A stretch of 64,000 bases of DNA from JACPVF01 sp964502095. GTDB taxonomy: Bacteria > Chloroflexota > Anaerolineae > Anaerolineales > Villigracilaceae. How positions within the stretch are numbered: position 1 is the first letter of the stretch; every line of letters starts with the position of its first letter. Where the stretch lies: the NCBI GenBank assembly GCA_964502095.1, contig CAZCUF010000003.1:1-64000 (forward strand), read 5' to 3'. Shown piece after piece: positions 48,094 to 56,591 of the stretch. The notes beneath the pieces are model-generated. The model was not told the DNA's origin. It ran no database searches and saw nothing but the letters and a program-made list of their open reading frames with translations. Both the position numbers and the translations under genes were made by a program.

Positions 48094-50859
48094 ATGTTCG
48101 TAAAGCGCGTCCTTCCATTGTTCTTATTACTATCGCTGATCGCGGCCTCACTTGTGCCGGCCTCGGGTGCGAACGCTCAAACGCCTGTTCCGCCGCAGGT
48201 GAAGGATTTGCTTGCCAGAATGTCGCCCGAGGAAAAGGTGGGTCAGTTATTTTTAGTTACGTTTAAAGGCACCGATACCACAGAACAATCCCAAATTTAT
48301 GATTTGATCGCCAATCGGCATGTAGGCGGCGTCGTTTTGCGTGCGGATAACGATAATTTCACCGCCGCTCCTCAGACTGTTCGAGATGCGTACGATTTGA
48401 TCGAGAGTTTGCAACGTATCGAATGGGATACCGCAGGCGTGCCGGGAATCTCAGGGCAGGCGGGCGGGAATTACATTCCATTATTTGTCGGAATCACTCA
48501 GGACGGCAACGGTTACCCCAATGATCAGATTCTAAACGGCCTCACGCCTCTGCCTGATGAAATGGCGATCGGCGCTACGTGGAGCACCAGTGTGGCCAAG
48601 GAAGTGGGTTCCACGCTCGGCAAGGAATTGACTGCGCTGGGATTCAATTTAATCATGGGGCCGTCGCTGGATGTGTTGGATAATCCGAATCCCTCCGCCA
48701 GCAGTGACCTGGGTACGCGCGTGTTCGGCGGCGACCCGTATTGGGTCGGTGTGATGGGGCAGGCTTACATCTCGGGGTTGCATGAGGGGAGTTCCGGCAA
48801 ACTGGTGGTGGTGGCTAAACATTTTCCCGGCGAGGGAGGCTCAGACCGTCCGCCTGAGACAGAAGTTCCCACGGTTCAGAAATCACTCGAGCAACTGAAA
48901 CAGATCGAACTGGCTCCGTTCTTCGCGGTGACCGGTAACGCGCCGTCGCCCGATACCACCGCCGATGGATTGCTGGTATCGCATATCCGCTATCAGGGTT
49001 TTCAGGGCAATATCCGCGCCACCACGCGGCCGATCAGTTTCGATTCGCAGGCGCTCTCCTTGATTCTGGGACTGCCTCAATTTACCAGCTGGCGCGCTTC
49101 AGGCGGTTTAATGGTTAGCGACGATCTTGGCACAAAAGCCGTGAAGGACTTTTATTCGGCGGGCGGCCAGCAACCGTTTTTTGCGCGAGTTGTGGCGCGC
49201 GATGCTTTCCTGGCCGGAAACGACCTGCTTTACATGGGCCAGATTCAATCGGGCGATCAGCCGGATACATACAGCAGTGTCATCGGCACTTTGAATTTCT
49301 TCGCACAAAAATATCGCGAAGATTCGGCTTTTGCCCAGTCGGTGGACGCCTCGGTTGCGCGCATTCTCACTTTGAAATACCGCACTTATGCTTCCTTTCA
49401 ATTCTCGAACGTTCTGCCGCCCTTCGATGGACTTCAAGCTGTGGGCGCTTCGCAGAACGTGACCTTCGATGTTGCCCGTCAGGCGGTGACGCTGGTCAGC
49501 CCCAGCGCGCAATATCTGACGACCGTCCTGCCTCAGCCGCCGCAACTGCGCGAGCGGTTGGTTTTTATCACCGATACCGCCTCGGTGACACAATGTAGTA
49601 CCTGCCCGCCTCAGGATACTTTCCCGGTCGATACGCTCCAGCAAACCGTTTTACATTTATACGGGCCGGAAGGCGACAATCAAACGTCTACTTTTCGCGT
49701 CTCGTCTTATTCGTTCGACCTTCTCAAACAATTACTGGATGGAAACAACCCGCCGTATATGGAGGCCGATCTTGGGCGCGCCAATTGGATCATTCTCTCG
49801 CTGACCGATCCCAGTGCGGGCGGCCCGGAACTGATCAGCCGCTTCCTCACGGAACGGCAGGATTTACTGCCCAATAAGCGCGTCATTTTGTTTTCGTTCA
49901 GCGCGCCGTATTATCTCGATGCGACCGATATTTCCAAACTCACCGCTTATTATGCGTTGTATAGCAAACAGCCGCCCTTTGTGGATGTGGCCGCCCGAAT
50001 CTTATTCGACGAGTTGACTCCCTCTGCCGCATCGCCGGTTGCCATTCCCAGCACAGGTTATGACTTGATCAAAGCCACTTCGCCGGATCCGAATCAAATC
50101 ATTCCGCTCGCTCTGGACCTGCCGGTTAGACCTCAGTCAACCGATACCACAGCCACCCCGGCTCCAACTCAAATGCCGCTCTTCAAGATCGGCGATACCA
50201 TCGCCGTGCGTGCAGGCGTAATTGCGGATCAAAATGGGCATCCCGTTCCCGATGGAACGCCGGTGCATTTCGCGATGGTGCTGACCGGCGAAGGAGGCGG
50301 GATTCTTCAACAGGTCGATTCGGTTACAACACAGGGCGTCGCGCGCGCCTCGTTCGGCCTCGATAAACCCGGCTTGCTGGAGATCAAGGTATCCAGCGAT
50401 CCTGCAACTCTCTCCGAAGTGTTGCGCATGGATGTATCTTCGGTGGGTTCTGCGGCAGTCACGGTCATCATCCCGGTGCTCACTGAAACCGTTTTGCCGC
50501 CTCAAGCGACAGCCGTGCCGCAGGAGCAGGATGAATTTGTCACCAGTGAAGGGCGTCCGCGTTTTACTGCATGGATGCTATCGGTTTTGTTGCTGGCGCT
50601 GGGAAGCTGGCTGGCGTATTGGACAATCGGTCATCTTGAAGATGTACGCACGGGTCTTCGCTGGGCGTTGTGCATTTTGCTCGGCGGATTGCTCGCGTAT
50701 AACTACCTCGCGCTGGGACTGCCCGGCAGTTCGAACTGGCTGTTGGAACGCGGGGTGTTTGGGATTCTGTTGTTTACGTTTCTTGGGGAAGTTTCGGGGC
50801 TGATTATCGCGTGGATTTGGACTCTGCGAACTAGTGCATCAAAGTCGCGAGCAGGCTGA
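48094..50859 (+). CDS. Membrane-anchored glycoside hydrolase family 3 protein
   Basis: A 921-residue exported protein: signal peptide (LPLFLLLSLIAASLVPASGANA), a GH3 catalytic domain, a GH3 C-terminal-like domain, an Ig-like region and three C-terminal membrane helices from about residue 825. GH3 landmarks include KHFPGEGGSD near residue 250 and the nucleophile Asp in GGLMVSDDLGTKAV near residue 345. Bacterial NagZ enzymes use an Asp-His dyad after KHFPG; here that stretch reads SDRPPETEVP with no histidine, so the acid/base is unclear. A role in cell-wall or external amino-sugar turnover is likely. GGGAAGG precedes the ATG. Its 3' end overlaps the convergent kinase gene by 29 bases. Confidence 0.82.
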   Translation: MFVKRVLPLFLLLSLIAASLVPASGANAQTPVPPQVKDLLARMSPEEKVGQLFLVTFKGTDTTEQSQIYDLIANRHVGGVVLRADNDNFTAAPQTVRDAYDLIESLQRIEWDTAGVPGISGQAGGNYIPLFVGITQDGNGYPNDQILNGLTPLPDEMAIGATWSTSVAKEVGSTLGKELTALGFNLIMGPSLDVLDNPNPSASSDLGTRVFGGDPYWVGVMGQAYISGLHEGSSGKLVVVAKHFPGEGGSDRPPETEVPTVQKSLEQLKQIELAPFFAVTGNAPSPDTTADGLLVSHIRYQGFQGNIRATTRPISFDSQALSLILGLPQFTSWRASGGLMVSDDLGTKAVKDFYSAGGQQPFFARVVARDAFLAGNDLLYMGQIQSGDQPDTYSSVIGTLNFFAQKYREDSAFAQSVDASVARILTLKYRTYASFQFSNVLPPFDGLQAVGASQNVTFDVARQAVTLVSPSAQYLTTVLPQPPQLRERLVFITDTASVTQCSTCPPQDTFPVDTLQQTVLHLYGPEGDNQTSTFRVSSYSFDLLKQLLDGNNPPYMEADLGRANWIILSLTDPSAGGPELISRFLTERQDLLPNKRVILFSFSAPYYLDATDISKLTAYYALYSKQPPFVDVAARILFDELTPSAASPVAIPSTGYDLIKATSPDPNQIIPLALDLPVRPQSTDTTATPAPTQMPLFKIGDTIAVRAGVIADQNGHPVPDGTPVHFAMVLTGEGGGILQQVDSVTTQGVARASFGLDKPGLLEIKVSSDPATLSEVLRMDVSSVGSAAVTVIIPVLTETVLPPQATAVPQEQDEFVTSEGRPRFTAWMLSVLLLALGSWLAYWTIGHLEDVRTGLRWALCILLGGLLAYNYLALGLPGSSNWLLERGVFGILLFTFLGEVSGLIIAWIWTLRTSASKSRAG

Positions 50860-51823
50860 GCAGGAGTAAAACGGCGGCAAACCAGGCGAGTCCGTTTTCA
50901 GGCAGGCCGCGGACGAAATCCCAGGCAGTATGCTGGCGCATTCGCTTGTTCAGGGGGCCGGTGGGAAAGTCGCGGGTTCCAAATAGCACATCGCTTAACG
51001 CGTCAACGGATTTTGGCCGTTCATCGGGATGCAGGGCCATGGCCCACAGGATGGCGCGCTCCGTTCTCGTTGTCAGCGAGGAATTAATCTCTCGAGGCGG
51101 AACCAGGCTGTCGGGTTGAAGGAAGCGTTTGCGCGCGTCCGGCGGGGATTCGTTGGTTAGGAGATGATAGAGAGTGGCGCCGAAAGAGTAAATATCGGCG
51201 CGTACATCGGTGTGCGAATCGTCGCCGCCATATTGTTCGAGCGGGGTATATAACGCGGTGCCTTGTCCCTGAATGATCGTAATGGTCACTTCGTCCGGCG
51301 CCATGATCTTCACCAGTCCAAAATCAACGAGTTTCAGCAGGCCGTTTGGAGTGCTTTTCAAGTTGCTGGGCTTGATATCGCGATGGATGATGGGAGGTTC
51401 CTGGCCATGAAGATAACTTAGCGCATCCAGCAGTTGCGAAGCCCAGCCGAGCACTTCGCGTTCATCGAGGAATACTTTATTGCGCCGCGCCTCCAGCATG
51501 TATTCGCGCAGATCTTTTCCCGGCACGTAATCCATTACCAGGTAATCGCGCTCGATATCCGAGAAATAATCGGAGACTTTGGGAAGATTCGGGTGATCGA
51601 GGCGCGCCAGCACCGTAGCCTCGCGCAAAAACTGCTCACGCGCTTCTTCAAGGATGTGCTGTGGGAGGGCGCGGTCATATCTGACCTCCTTGAGGGCGCA
51701 CAGACGCCCTTCGAGGCGCAGGTCGTCTGCCAGATAAATACTGCCCATGCCGCCCTGACCGATCTGATCGCGGACTTTGTAGCGGTCGCGCAAGACCTCT
51801 CCGGTCTTTAATAAGAGGACCAC
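50831..51823 (-). CDS. Ser/Thr protein kinase with C-terminal membrane anchor
   Basis: A 330-residue Hanks-type kinase. All key motifs are present: glycine loop IGQGGMGSIY near residue 21, the ATP-binding lysine in CALKEV, catalytic HRDIKPSN near residue 147 and the metal-binding DFGLV. A final hydrophobic helix (WFAAVLLLLSLLATLM) anchors it with the kinase in the cytoplasm; no PASTA or other outer sensor follows. The start is GTG 51823 with AAAGGAG upstream. It is divergent from an FHA-domain DNA-binding protein, the obvious candidate substrate or reader of its phosphothreonines. Its stop lies inside the GH3 gene. Confidence 0.95.
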   Translation of the reverse strand: MVLLLKTGEVLRDRYKVRDQIGQGGMGSIYLADDLRLEGRLCALKEVRYDRALPQHILEEAREQFLREATVLARLDHPNLPKVSDYFSDIERDYLVMDYVPGKDLREYMLEARRNKVFLDEREVLGWASQLLDALSYLHGQEPPIIHRDIKPSNLKSTPNGLLKLVDFGLVKIMAPDEVTITIIQGQGTALYTPLEQYGGDDSHTDVRADIYSFGATLYHLLTNESPPDARKRFLQPDSLVPPREINSSLTTRTERAILWAMALHPDERPKSVDALSDVLFGTRDFPTGPLNKRMRQHTAWDFVRGLPENGLAWFAAVLLLLSLLATLMH

Positions 51824-52123
51824 TTCTCTCCTTTAGTGGGGAAATCACCAAAATACTGCAAGAACAACCTCCAGTTTTTTGGCGTTGTTTTCATCCAGAA
51901 TGATTTTTCGATGAAGCGAAACCTGTGCGGCAATCTCGGCGTTGAGTTCTGCACAGAATTGAAATTTTCTGCTATATTATAAACGTCTTTGTTCACAAAT
52001 ACCGCTTTTGTAATCAATTTGATAGCACATTGCGCCTTTCCTCGTGCCAAAATATGTACGATGATTTGGTTTTGATGTTCTGTCGTTCTCCGCGGAATCC
52101 TTGAACTGGCGAGGCAGTAACTC
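51824..52123. other. AT-rich intergenic region between the kinase and FHA regulator genes
   Basis: 300 bases with no convincing gene; an open frame on the minus strand reads across it but has no family features. It must hold the control sites of both divergent genes. A plausible plus-strand promoter is TGCACA (51950-51955), 17 bases, TATATT (51973-51978), which leaves a leader of about 135 bases. Confidence 0.5.
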
Positions 52124-52783
52124 ATGGAGTCCAATCAAGAAGAATATCCAATGCTGGTTGCACAGGAAGGTCCGCTAAAAGGCCAGCGATGGGCGTTGGA
52201 TCATACTCTCGTGCTGGGACGCGAGTCTACTTGCGATGTAGTGGTGGTCGACCGTCAAGTCTCGCGCTTCCACGCCCGCATCACCCCGACCCTGGAGGGC
52301 ATAATGCTCGAGGATTTGGGGAGCAAGAATGGGACGAATCACAACGGAGTGGAACTTTCGGCGCCGATCATGTTGCAGGATGGCGATATGATTGGTATCG
52401 CGTTGGCACAGCAGTTCCTTTTTCTCACCTCCGACGCGACCATGCCGTTGGCGGAAGGAGCAGGCAGACCGGGCCGCCTGTTGATGGATCGGAAATCGCG
52501 GCGCGTGTGGGTGAACCAACAGCAACTCGTCCCGCCGCTTTCTGCACAGCAATTCAAATTATTGTGGCTCTTATATGAAAGCCAGGGGCAGGTGATCGGG
52601 CGCGTGGATTTGGTGGCGGCGGTCTGGGGCGAGGAACAATCGGCGGGCGTTTCTGATCAGGCTCTGGATGCGTTAATCCGCCGCTTGCGCGACCGACTCT
52701 CGGCCCTCGATCCCACGCATCAGTATATCGACACTGTGCGCGGGCATGGCGTGCGGCTGGATAATCCACCGACGGGGGAATAA
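52124..52783 (+). CDS. FHA-domain winged-helix transcription regulator
   Basis: A 219-residue protein joining two modules. Residues 10-105 form an FHA phosphothreonine-binding domain with GRESTCDVVVVD, QVSRFHARI and DLGSKNGTNHNG, the last three loops that contact phosphothreonine. Residues 120-215 form an OmpR/PhoB-type winged helix: LSAQQFKLLWLLYE, ALDALIRRLRDRL and IDTVRGHGVRL. There is no receiver domain. The arrangement suggests a regulator controlled by threonine phosphorylation rather than by a histidine kinase. The divergent gene is a Ser/Thr kinase. The flavin-type split-barrel gene begins two bases after its stop, so it is a likely co-transcribed partner. Confidence 0.9.
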   Translation: MESNQEEYPMLVAQEGPLKGQRWALDHTLVLGRESTCDVVVVDRQVSRFHARITPTLEGIMLEDLGSKNGTNHNGVELSAPIMLQDGDMIGIALAQQFLFLTSDATMPLAEGAGRPGRLLMDRKSRRVWVNQQQLVPPLSAQQFKLLWLLYESQGQVIGRVDLVAAVWGEEQSAGVSDQALDALIRRLRDRLSALDPTHQYIDTVRGHGVRLDNPPTGE

Positions 52784-52785
52784 CT

Positions 52786-53271
52786 TTGGATCTTGAACTT
52801 CAGCAAAACCTCGTTCGAATTGTGCGGAATAACCGCGTGGCCGCGTTGAGCACTCTCCGTAACGGCGCGCCCATCGCGACCATGGTGGCCTATGTCGTTG
52901 CCAACGATTTTTCCGCGTTTTATATTCTCACAAGCCATTTATCGCAACACGCGCAGGATATGCAGAAGGACAAGCATGTTGGCCTGCTGATTGCAGAAGC
53001 GGATGACGGCCGCGAGGATGTGCACGGTCTGGCGAGGATCTCGATCCGCGGGAATGCAGAAATTCTGCCTTTTGGCGCGCCCGGCTATACTCTGGCGAAA
53101 GGCTTATATCTGACACGCTTTCCGAAGAGTGGGCCAAGATTCGAAATGGGAGATTTCGATCTCTGGTGCATCACGCCCAAAGGCGCGCGTTACATTGCGG
53201 GCTTTGCGCGCGCTTTCAATTTAACTCCCGAAGCATTGCAGGAAGCGGCGGAGGCTTTATCTGAATCCTGA
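52786..53271 (+). CDS. FMN-binding split-barrel protein (pyridoxamine oxidase-like)
   Basis: A 161-residue protein of the pyridoxamine 5'-phosphate-oxidase-like split-barrel class, which bind FMN, haem or F420. Visible features are NRVAALSTLRNGAPIATMV, the strand FSAFYILTSHLSQHAQDM and ARISIRGNAEILP. It has no signal peptide. The start is TTG at 52786, two bases after the regulator's stop, with GGGGGAA inside the end of that gene as RBS, so it is translationally coupled. The substrate cannot be told; some relatives (HugZ) degrade haem. A strong terminator ends the unit. Confidence 0.82.
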   Translation: MDLELQQNLVRIVRNNRVAALSTLRNGAPIATMVAYVVANDFSAFYILTSHLSQHAQDMQKDKHVGLLIAEADDGREDVHGLARISIRGNAEILPFGAPGYTLAKGLYLTRFPKSGPRFEMGDFDLWCITPKGARYIAGFARAFNLTPEALQEAAEALSES

Positions 53272-53302
53272 ACCTGCCTTTTGATTTGCAAAGAACGTTA
53301 CC

Positions 53303-53336
53303 AATCAAAACTCCGCTCGAAAGCGGAGTTTTGATT
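53303..53336. terminator. Bidirectional terminator, perfect 15-bp stem
   Basis: AATCAAAACTCCGCT (53303-53317) and its exact complement (53322-53336) enclose a CGAA loop. The A and T runs serve as tails for both convergent genes. Confidence 0.88.
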
Positions 53337-53337
53337 T

Positions 53338-54699
53338 TCATCCCATATTTTTCTTCATCGAGAATTTCAAAGCGACCTTGTAGATTGCGTTCAGTTTTTC
53401 GGACAGGGCTTTTGTTTCTGCGTTTCCCTGTCCTTGCGCCTCTACTTGCGCAACCAACCCGCTTAATGCTTCGACGAATTGGTCGTTGATCATGTTTTCG
53501 TTTTCCTTCAGCATTGCCTCGACCGCGGCTTCGTCCGGCGCATCCAATAGTTTCTCGATGAAAGCTACTTCCGGCGGCGGAGCGCTGGCTTCCTGCAACA
53601 CCTCCACCATTTTTTGCAACTTGCCCATGCGCGCATAATCGTTTTTCTCCGAAGCCTGCCTCAGCATGGTTTGAACCAGTTCCACCGTATCCTGAGTGAA
53701 ACTTTCGAGCCTGTCCTGCGTGGCTTTGGCAACATCCTCCTGCGACAGGATCGCATCGATCACTTCCTGCGATTGTTTCAGGCGCGTTTCCATTTGTTTA
53801 TCGGCTTCATTTACATAATCCAGCAATTTTTCCCGAATGCCTTCCAGTTTCTTCTTTTCATCGCCTGAAGCTTTGTCAATCTTTTCCGTGAGCGATTGGA
53901 AGAATGAATAATCCAACCCGGCGCGCACCAAACTGACGTAGGCGCGCAGTCGTGCGTCATTGGGCGAAGCGATGACTAGTTCGAGCAGTTTCTCGCGTGT
54001 GAGGCTTTTTCCCGCGCCCTGCAATAACTTTGCGGCGGTTTCCAATTCCCCGACGGATTCCTGCAGTCCGCGGCCAAATTCGGTTTCGCTCAACAGTTGT
54101 TTCTGCAATTCGGCCATTTGCTGGGCAATGGGTTGCTGTTCGCCGCCGGTCGGCATGCCTTGCAATAAACGACTGAATAATGCAAAGAATTGTTCGTCGA
54201 ACAGTTTCAAATTCTGTTTGATGATTTCACTGCGCACGTCGGGCGCGCTGGCCTGCAACAGGCGTTCGATCACTTGAATGCGGTCCTGCTGGGCCTTGAT
54301 CATCTCCGGCGTGATGCCATCCTTGCCGAGGATCGTCTCGACCATCGACTCAAAAGTGAGATTGGCCTGCGGTTTGAGCAGATAGGCTTTTCGTTTTTCG
54401 GGCGGGAGGCGGTCTGTCACTTGCTTGATCAACGGGCCGATCAGGCGTTCCTGCTCTTCGAGCGGAACTGCCAGTTCAGGCGGAAAGTAAGTGAGCAGAA
54501 GCTCCTTATCGTTATCGTGATAGACAATGGGCGTCGCCAGACGGCCTTCGTAACCGCAATGCGGACAGTGCGCTACGTTCGATACACCGCCCAGAAGCCG
54601 TTGTTTGGCTTGCGGATCGGCGCTGACGTCGAACAATTGCTCCACATTGGCAGTGATCATTTGGTGACAGCGCGGGCAGGCAATTTGTGTTTGAGGCAT
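53338..54699 (-). CDS. CpXC-domain protein
   Basis: A 453-residue protein with an N-terminal CpXC zinc-binding domain: IACPRCHQMI near residue 7 and HCPHCGYEGRL near residue 44, the paired C-P-x-C knuckles that name the family. The rest is long helical, Gln/Glu/Lys-rich sequence (coiled-coil-like, residues 110-450) without membrane segments. The function of the family is unknown. It lies just after a terminator, and its 5' end is 118 bases from the histidine kinase gene on the same strand, so co-transcription with the kinase is possible. Confidence 0.82.
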   Translation of the reverse strand: MPQTQIACPRCHQMITANVEQLFDVSADPQAKQRLLGGVSNVAHCPHCGYEGRLATPIVYHDNDKELLLTYFPPELAVPLEEQERLIGPLIKQVTDRLPPEKRKAYLLKPQANLTFESMVETILGKDGITPEMIKAQQDRIQVIERLLQASAPDVRSEIIKQNLKLFDEQFFALFSRLLQGMPTGGEQQPIAQQMAELQKQLLSETEFGRGLQESVGELETAAKLLQGAGKSLTREKLLELVIASPNDARLRAYVSLVRAGLDYSFFQSLTEKIDKASGDEKKKLEGIREKLLDYVNEADKQMETRLKQSQEVIDAILSQEDVAKATQDRLESFTQDTVELVQTMLRQASEKNDYARMGKLQKMVEVLQEASAPPPEVAFIEKLLDAPDEAAVEAMLKENENMINDQFVEALSGLVAQVEAQGQGNAETKALSEKLNAIYKVALKFSMKKNMG

Positions 54700-54817
54700 T
54701 AGTGAACTTCCAGTTTATTGAATTTGATTCGAGCTTGAGATGGAACCCGAAGACGAATTTTACCTTCTAATCGGACGATTCTTGAAAATTGGTCGTTTGC
54801 GCAAAACGCTGAGGAGG

Positions 54818-56350
54818 TCAACGCGGCAGTGAGAAACAAATCCGTGCGCCGGAATCAGGTTTGGGGTCCACCCAGATGCGCCCGCCATGCGCCTCGATGA
54901 TCGCGCGCGCCAGATAAAGTCCCAATCCCGCGCCTTTGGTTTTCTTGACTGCGTTGGTCGAGCGATAGAAACGGTCGAAGATATGCGGCAAGTCTCTGGC
55001 ATCGATGCCCGAACCTTCATCGCTGACGCAGATCACAATTTGCTCGGGCCGCGCACTGCCGCTGATTTCGATGGTTCCACTCGGCGCGTATTTGAGCGAA
55101 TTGGAAACCAAATTCACCAGCACTTGTTCGAGTCTGGTTTCATCGCCCAGGATGATCGGAAAACGATCCGGAAAATTGGCGGTGAGACGATGCTTCGGAG
55201 ATTGATCTTTCAACCGCTCGATCACTCTGGACGCCAAAGCTGGCAGCGCGACATCGGCGCGGTTCAAGCTGAGGCCGCCCGCTTGCAGGCGCGAAGTGTC
55301 CAGCAGGTCATCGATCATTTTCGCTAAGCGATCAGCTTCGTCCTCGATCACTGCCAGTGAATCGCTGATTGTACGCTTGTCCCATTTTGCGTCGTCGCGC
55401 CTGAGCGTGGACGCGTAGCCTTTGATCAGCGCGACGGGCGTGCGCAATTCATGACTCACAATCGAAATAAAAGTGGATTTGATCTCTTCGGCTGTGCGAA
55501 AGTGTGTAATGTCGCGCACAGAGACGATGACATTACGAAGTTTGTTTTCCGCTGAAAGCAGTGGGGCGTATGTTACTCCAACCGGCAAAGCCGGAGGTTC
55601 GGGTCGTTTGAGATCGCCCTCGACGTAGAGAGTTGCATGTGGGGTCAGCGGCCAACCGTTTTGCTCGGCCTCCTCCAGAGTTTTGCCTTGAGGCTCGCCC
55701 GACCACTGAATGATTTCGGTATGACGCCTGCCGACGATTTCCGCGCGCGGCTTGTTATAAAGTCTCTCGAAGGCAGTGTTGATACGTTCGATGGTGTGGT
55801 CGGAGTTCAGAATCAGGATACCGTCTGCCGCGGAATCGAGCAGGGCATCCAGGCGCTGTTTTTCGTAGGAAACCTGTCCATAAAGCTGGGCGTTGTAAAC
55901 TGCAATGGCGGCCTGGTCTGCAAAGGATTGCAAAAGTACGCGGTCGTTATTGGAAAATAGATCGGGATAATTTCGAAAAATAAAAATAACGCCGATGATT
56001 TGTCCGTGTGCGGCAAGAGGCAGGCCGGTGCCGTTCAGTAAACCCATACTGGCTGTATAGGTTAAATCTTTTAACATGCGGTTGAGTTCCCGGATGTCCA
56101 GTTCGCGTACTTTTTCTTCCCCAAGCAGAGGAGTGAGATAGCTCAAGAAAGCGGGGGCAATCCCATGTGCCGCGGCGACATGCCAACCTTCGCTATCTTT
56201 TAAAGCAAGGATGCCCGCCTGCCCAGCAAGCATTTCTATGGCAATGCGCAAAATCCGCGCCAACAGCTTTTCCAGGTCAAGTTCCTGGGTGAGAGCGCGG
56301 GAGATTTCCAGCAAATAATCACGTTGACGGACACGAAAATCGGGAAGCAT
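54818..56350 (-). CDS. Sensor histidine kinase with GAF and PAS domains
   Basis: A 510-residue cytoplasmic-looking sensor kinase (no membrane helix). A GAF domain covers about residues 15-165, a PAS domain about 175-285 (ALLDSAADGILILNSDHTIE), then HisKA with the phospho-accepting histidine in SIVSHELRTPVALI near residue 300. A HATPase domain follows with NLVSNSLKY, DEGSGI and the G box KGAGLGLYLARAI. No response regulator gene is adjacent, so it is an orphan; the CpXC gene downstream is not an obvious output. The ligand sensed by the GAF or PAS domain is unknown. Confidence 0.93.
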   Translation of the reverse strand: MLPDFRVRQRDYLLEISRALTQELDLEKLLARILRIAIEMLAGQAGILALKDSEGWHVAAAHGIAPAFLSYLTPLLGEEKVRELDIRELNRMLKDLTYTASMGLLNGTGLPLAAHGQIIGVIFIFRNYPDLFSNNDRVLLQSFADQAAIAVYNAQLYGQVSYEKQRLDALLDSAADGILILNSDHTIERINTAFERLYNKPRAEIVGRRHTEIIQWSGEPQGKTLEEAEQNGWPLTPHATLYVEGDLKRPEPPALPVGVTYAPLLSAENKLRNVIVSVRDITHFRTAEEIKSTFISIVSHELRTPVALIKGYASTLRRDDAKWDKRTISDSLAVIEDEADRLAKMIDDLLDTSRLQAGGLSLNRADVALPALASRVIERLKDQSPKHRLTANFPDRFPIILGDETRLEQVLVNLVSNSLKYAPSGTIEISGSARPEQIVICVSDEGSGIDARDLPHIFDRFYRSTNAVKKTKGAGLGLYLARAIIEAHGGRIWVDPKPDSGARICFSLPR

Positions 56351-56480
56351 GGATTTATGCCGGTCATTTTATCATTTCGTTATCTGTGTCATATAAAATT
56401 CGTGTAAATTTAACATCAGAAAGAGTGGATGACCGGCGGAAAAGTGCAATTAAACGGCAATTAAAATGGGGCGACTTTCG

Positions 56481-56509
56481 TTGACAATTAACCGATAGAA
56501 TACTAAAAT
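56481..56509 (+). promoter_or_regulatory. Promoter of the giant adhesin gene: TTGACA-N17-TAAAAT
   Basis: TTGACA (56481-56486) and TAAAAT (56504-56509) are 17 bases apart. The 75-base leader holds a hairpin, CATCCT (56548-56553) with AGGATG (56560-56565), and the RBS GGAGG before the ATG at 56592. Confidence 0.8.
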
Positions 56510-56591
56510 CCTAACAAATTTGCAAGGCAGATGCAATTGGCCCTGGGCATCCTGAGGAGAGGATGTTGTTTTTTCCATTCCTGGAGGTATT

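Noticed and set aside
51808..52134. A 108-codon minus-strand frame upstream of the kinase gene
   Set aside because: No RBS or family pattern, it crosses the regulatory gap and overlaps both neighbouring starts; the region looks noncoding.
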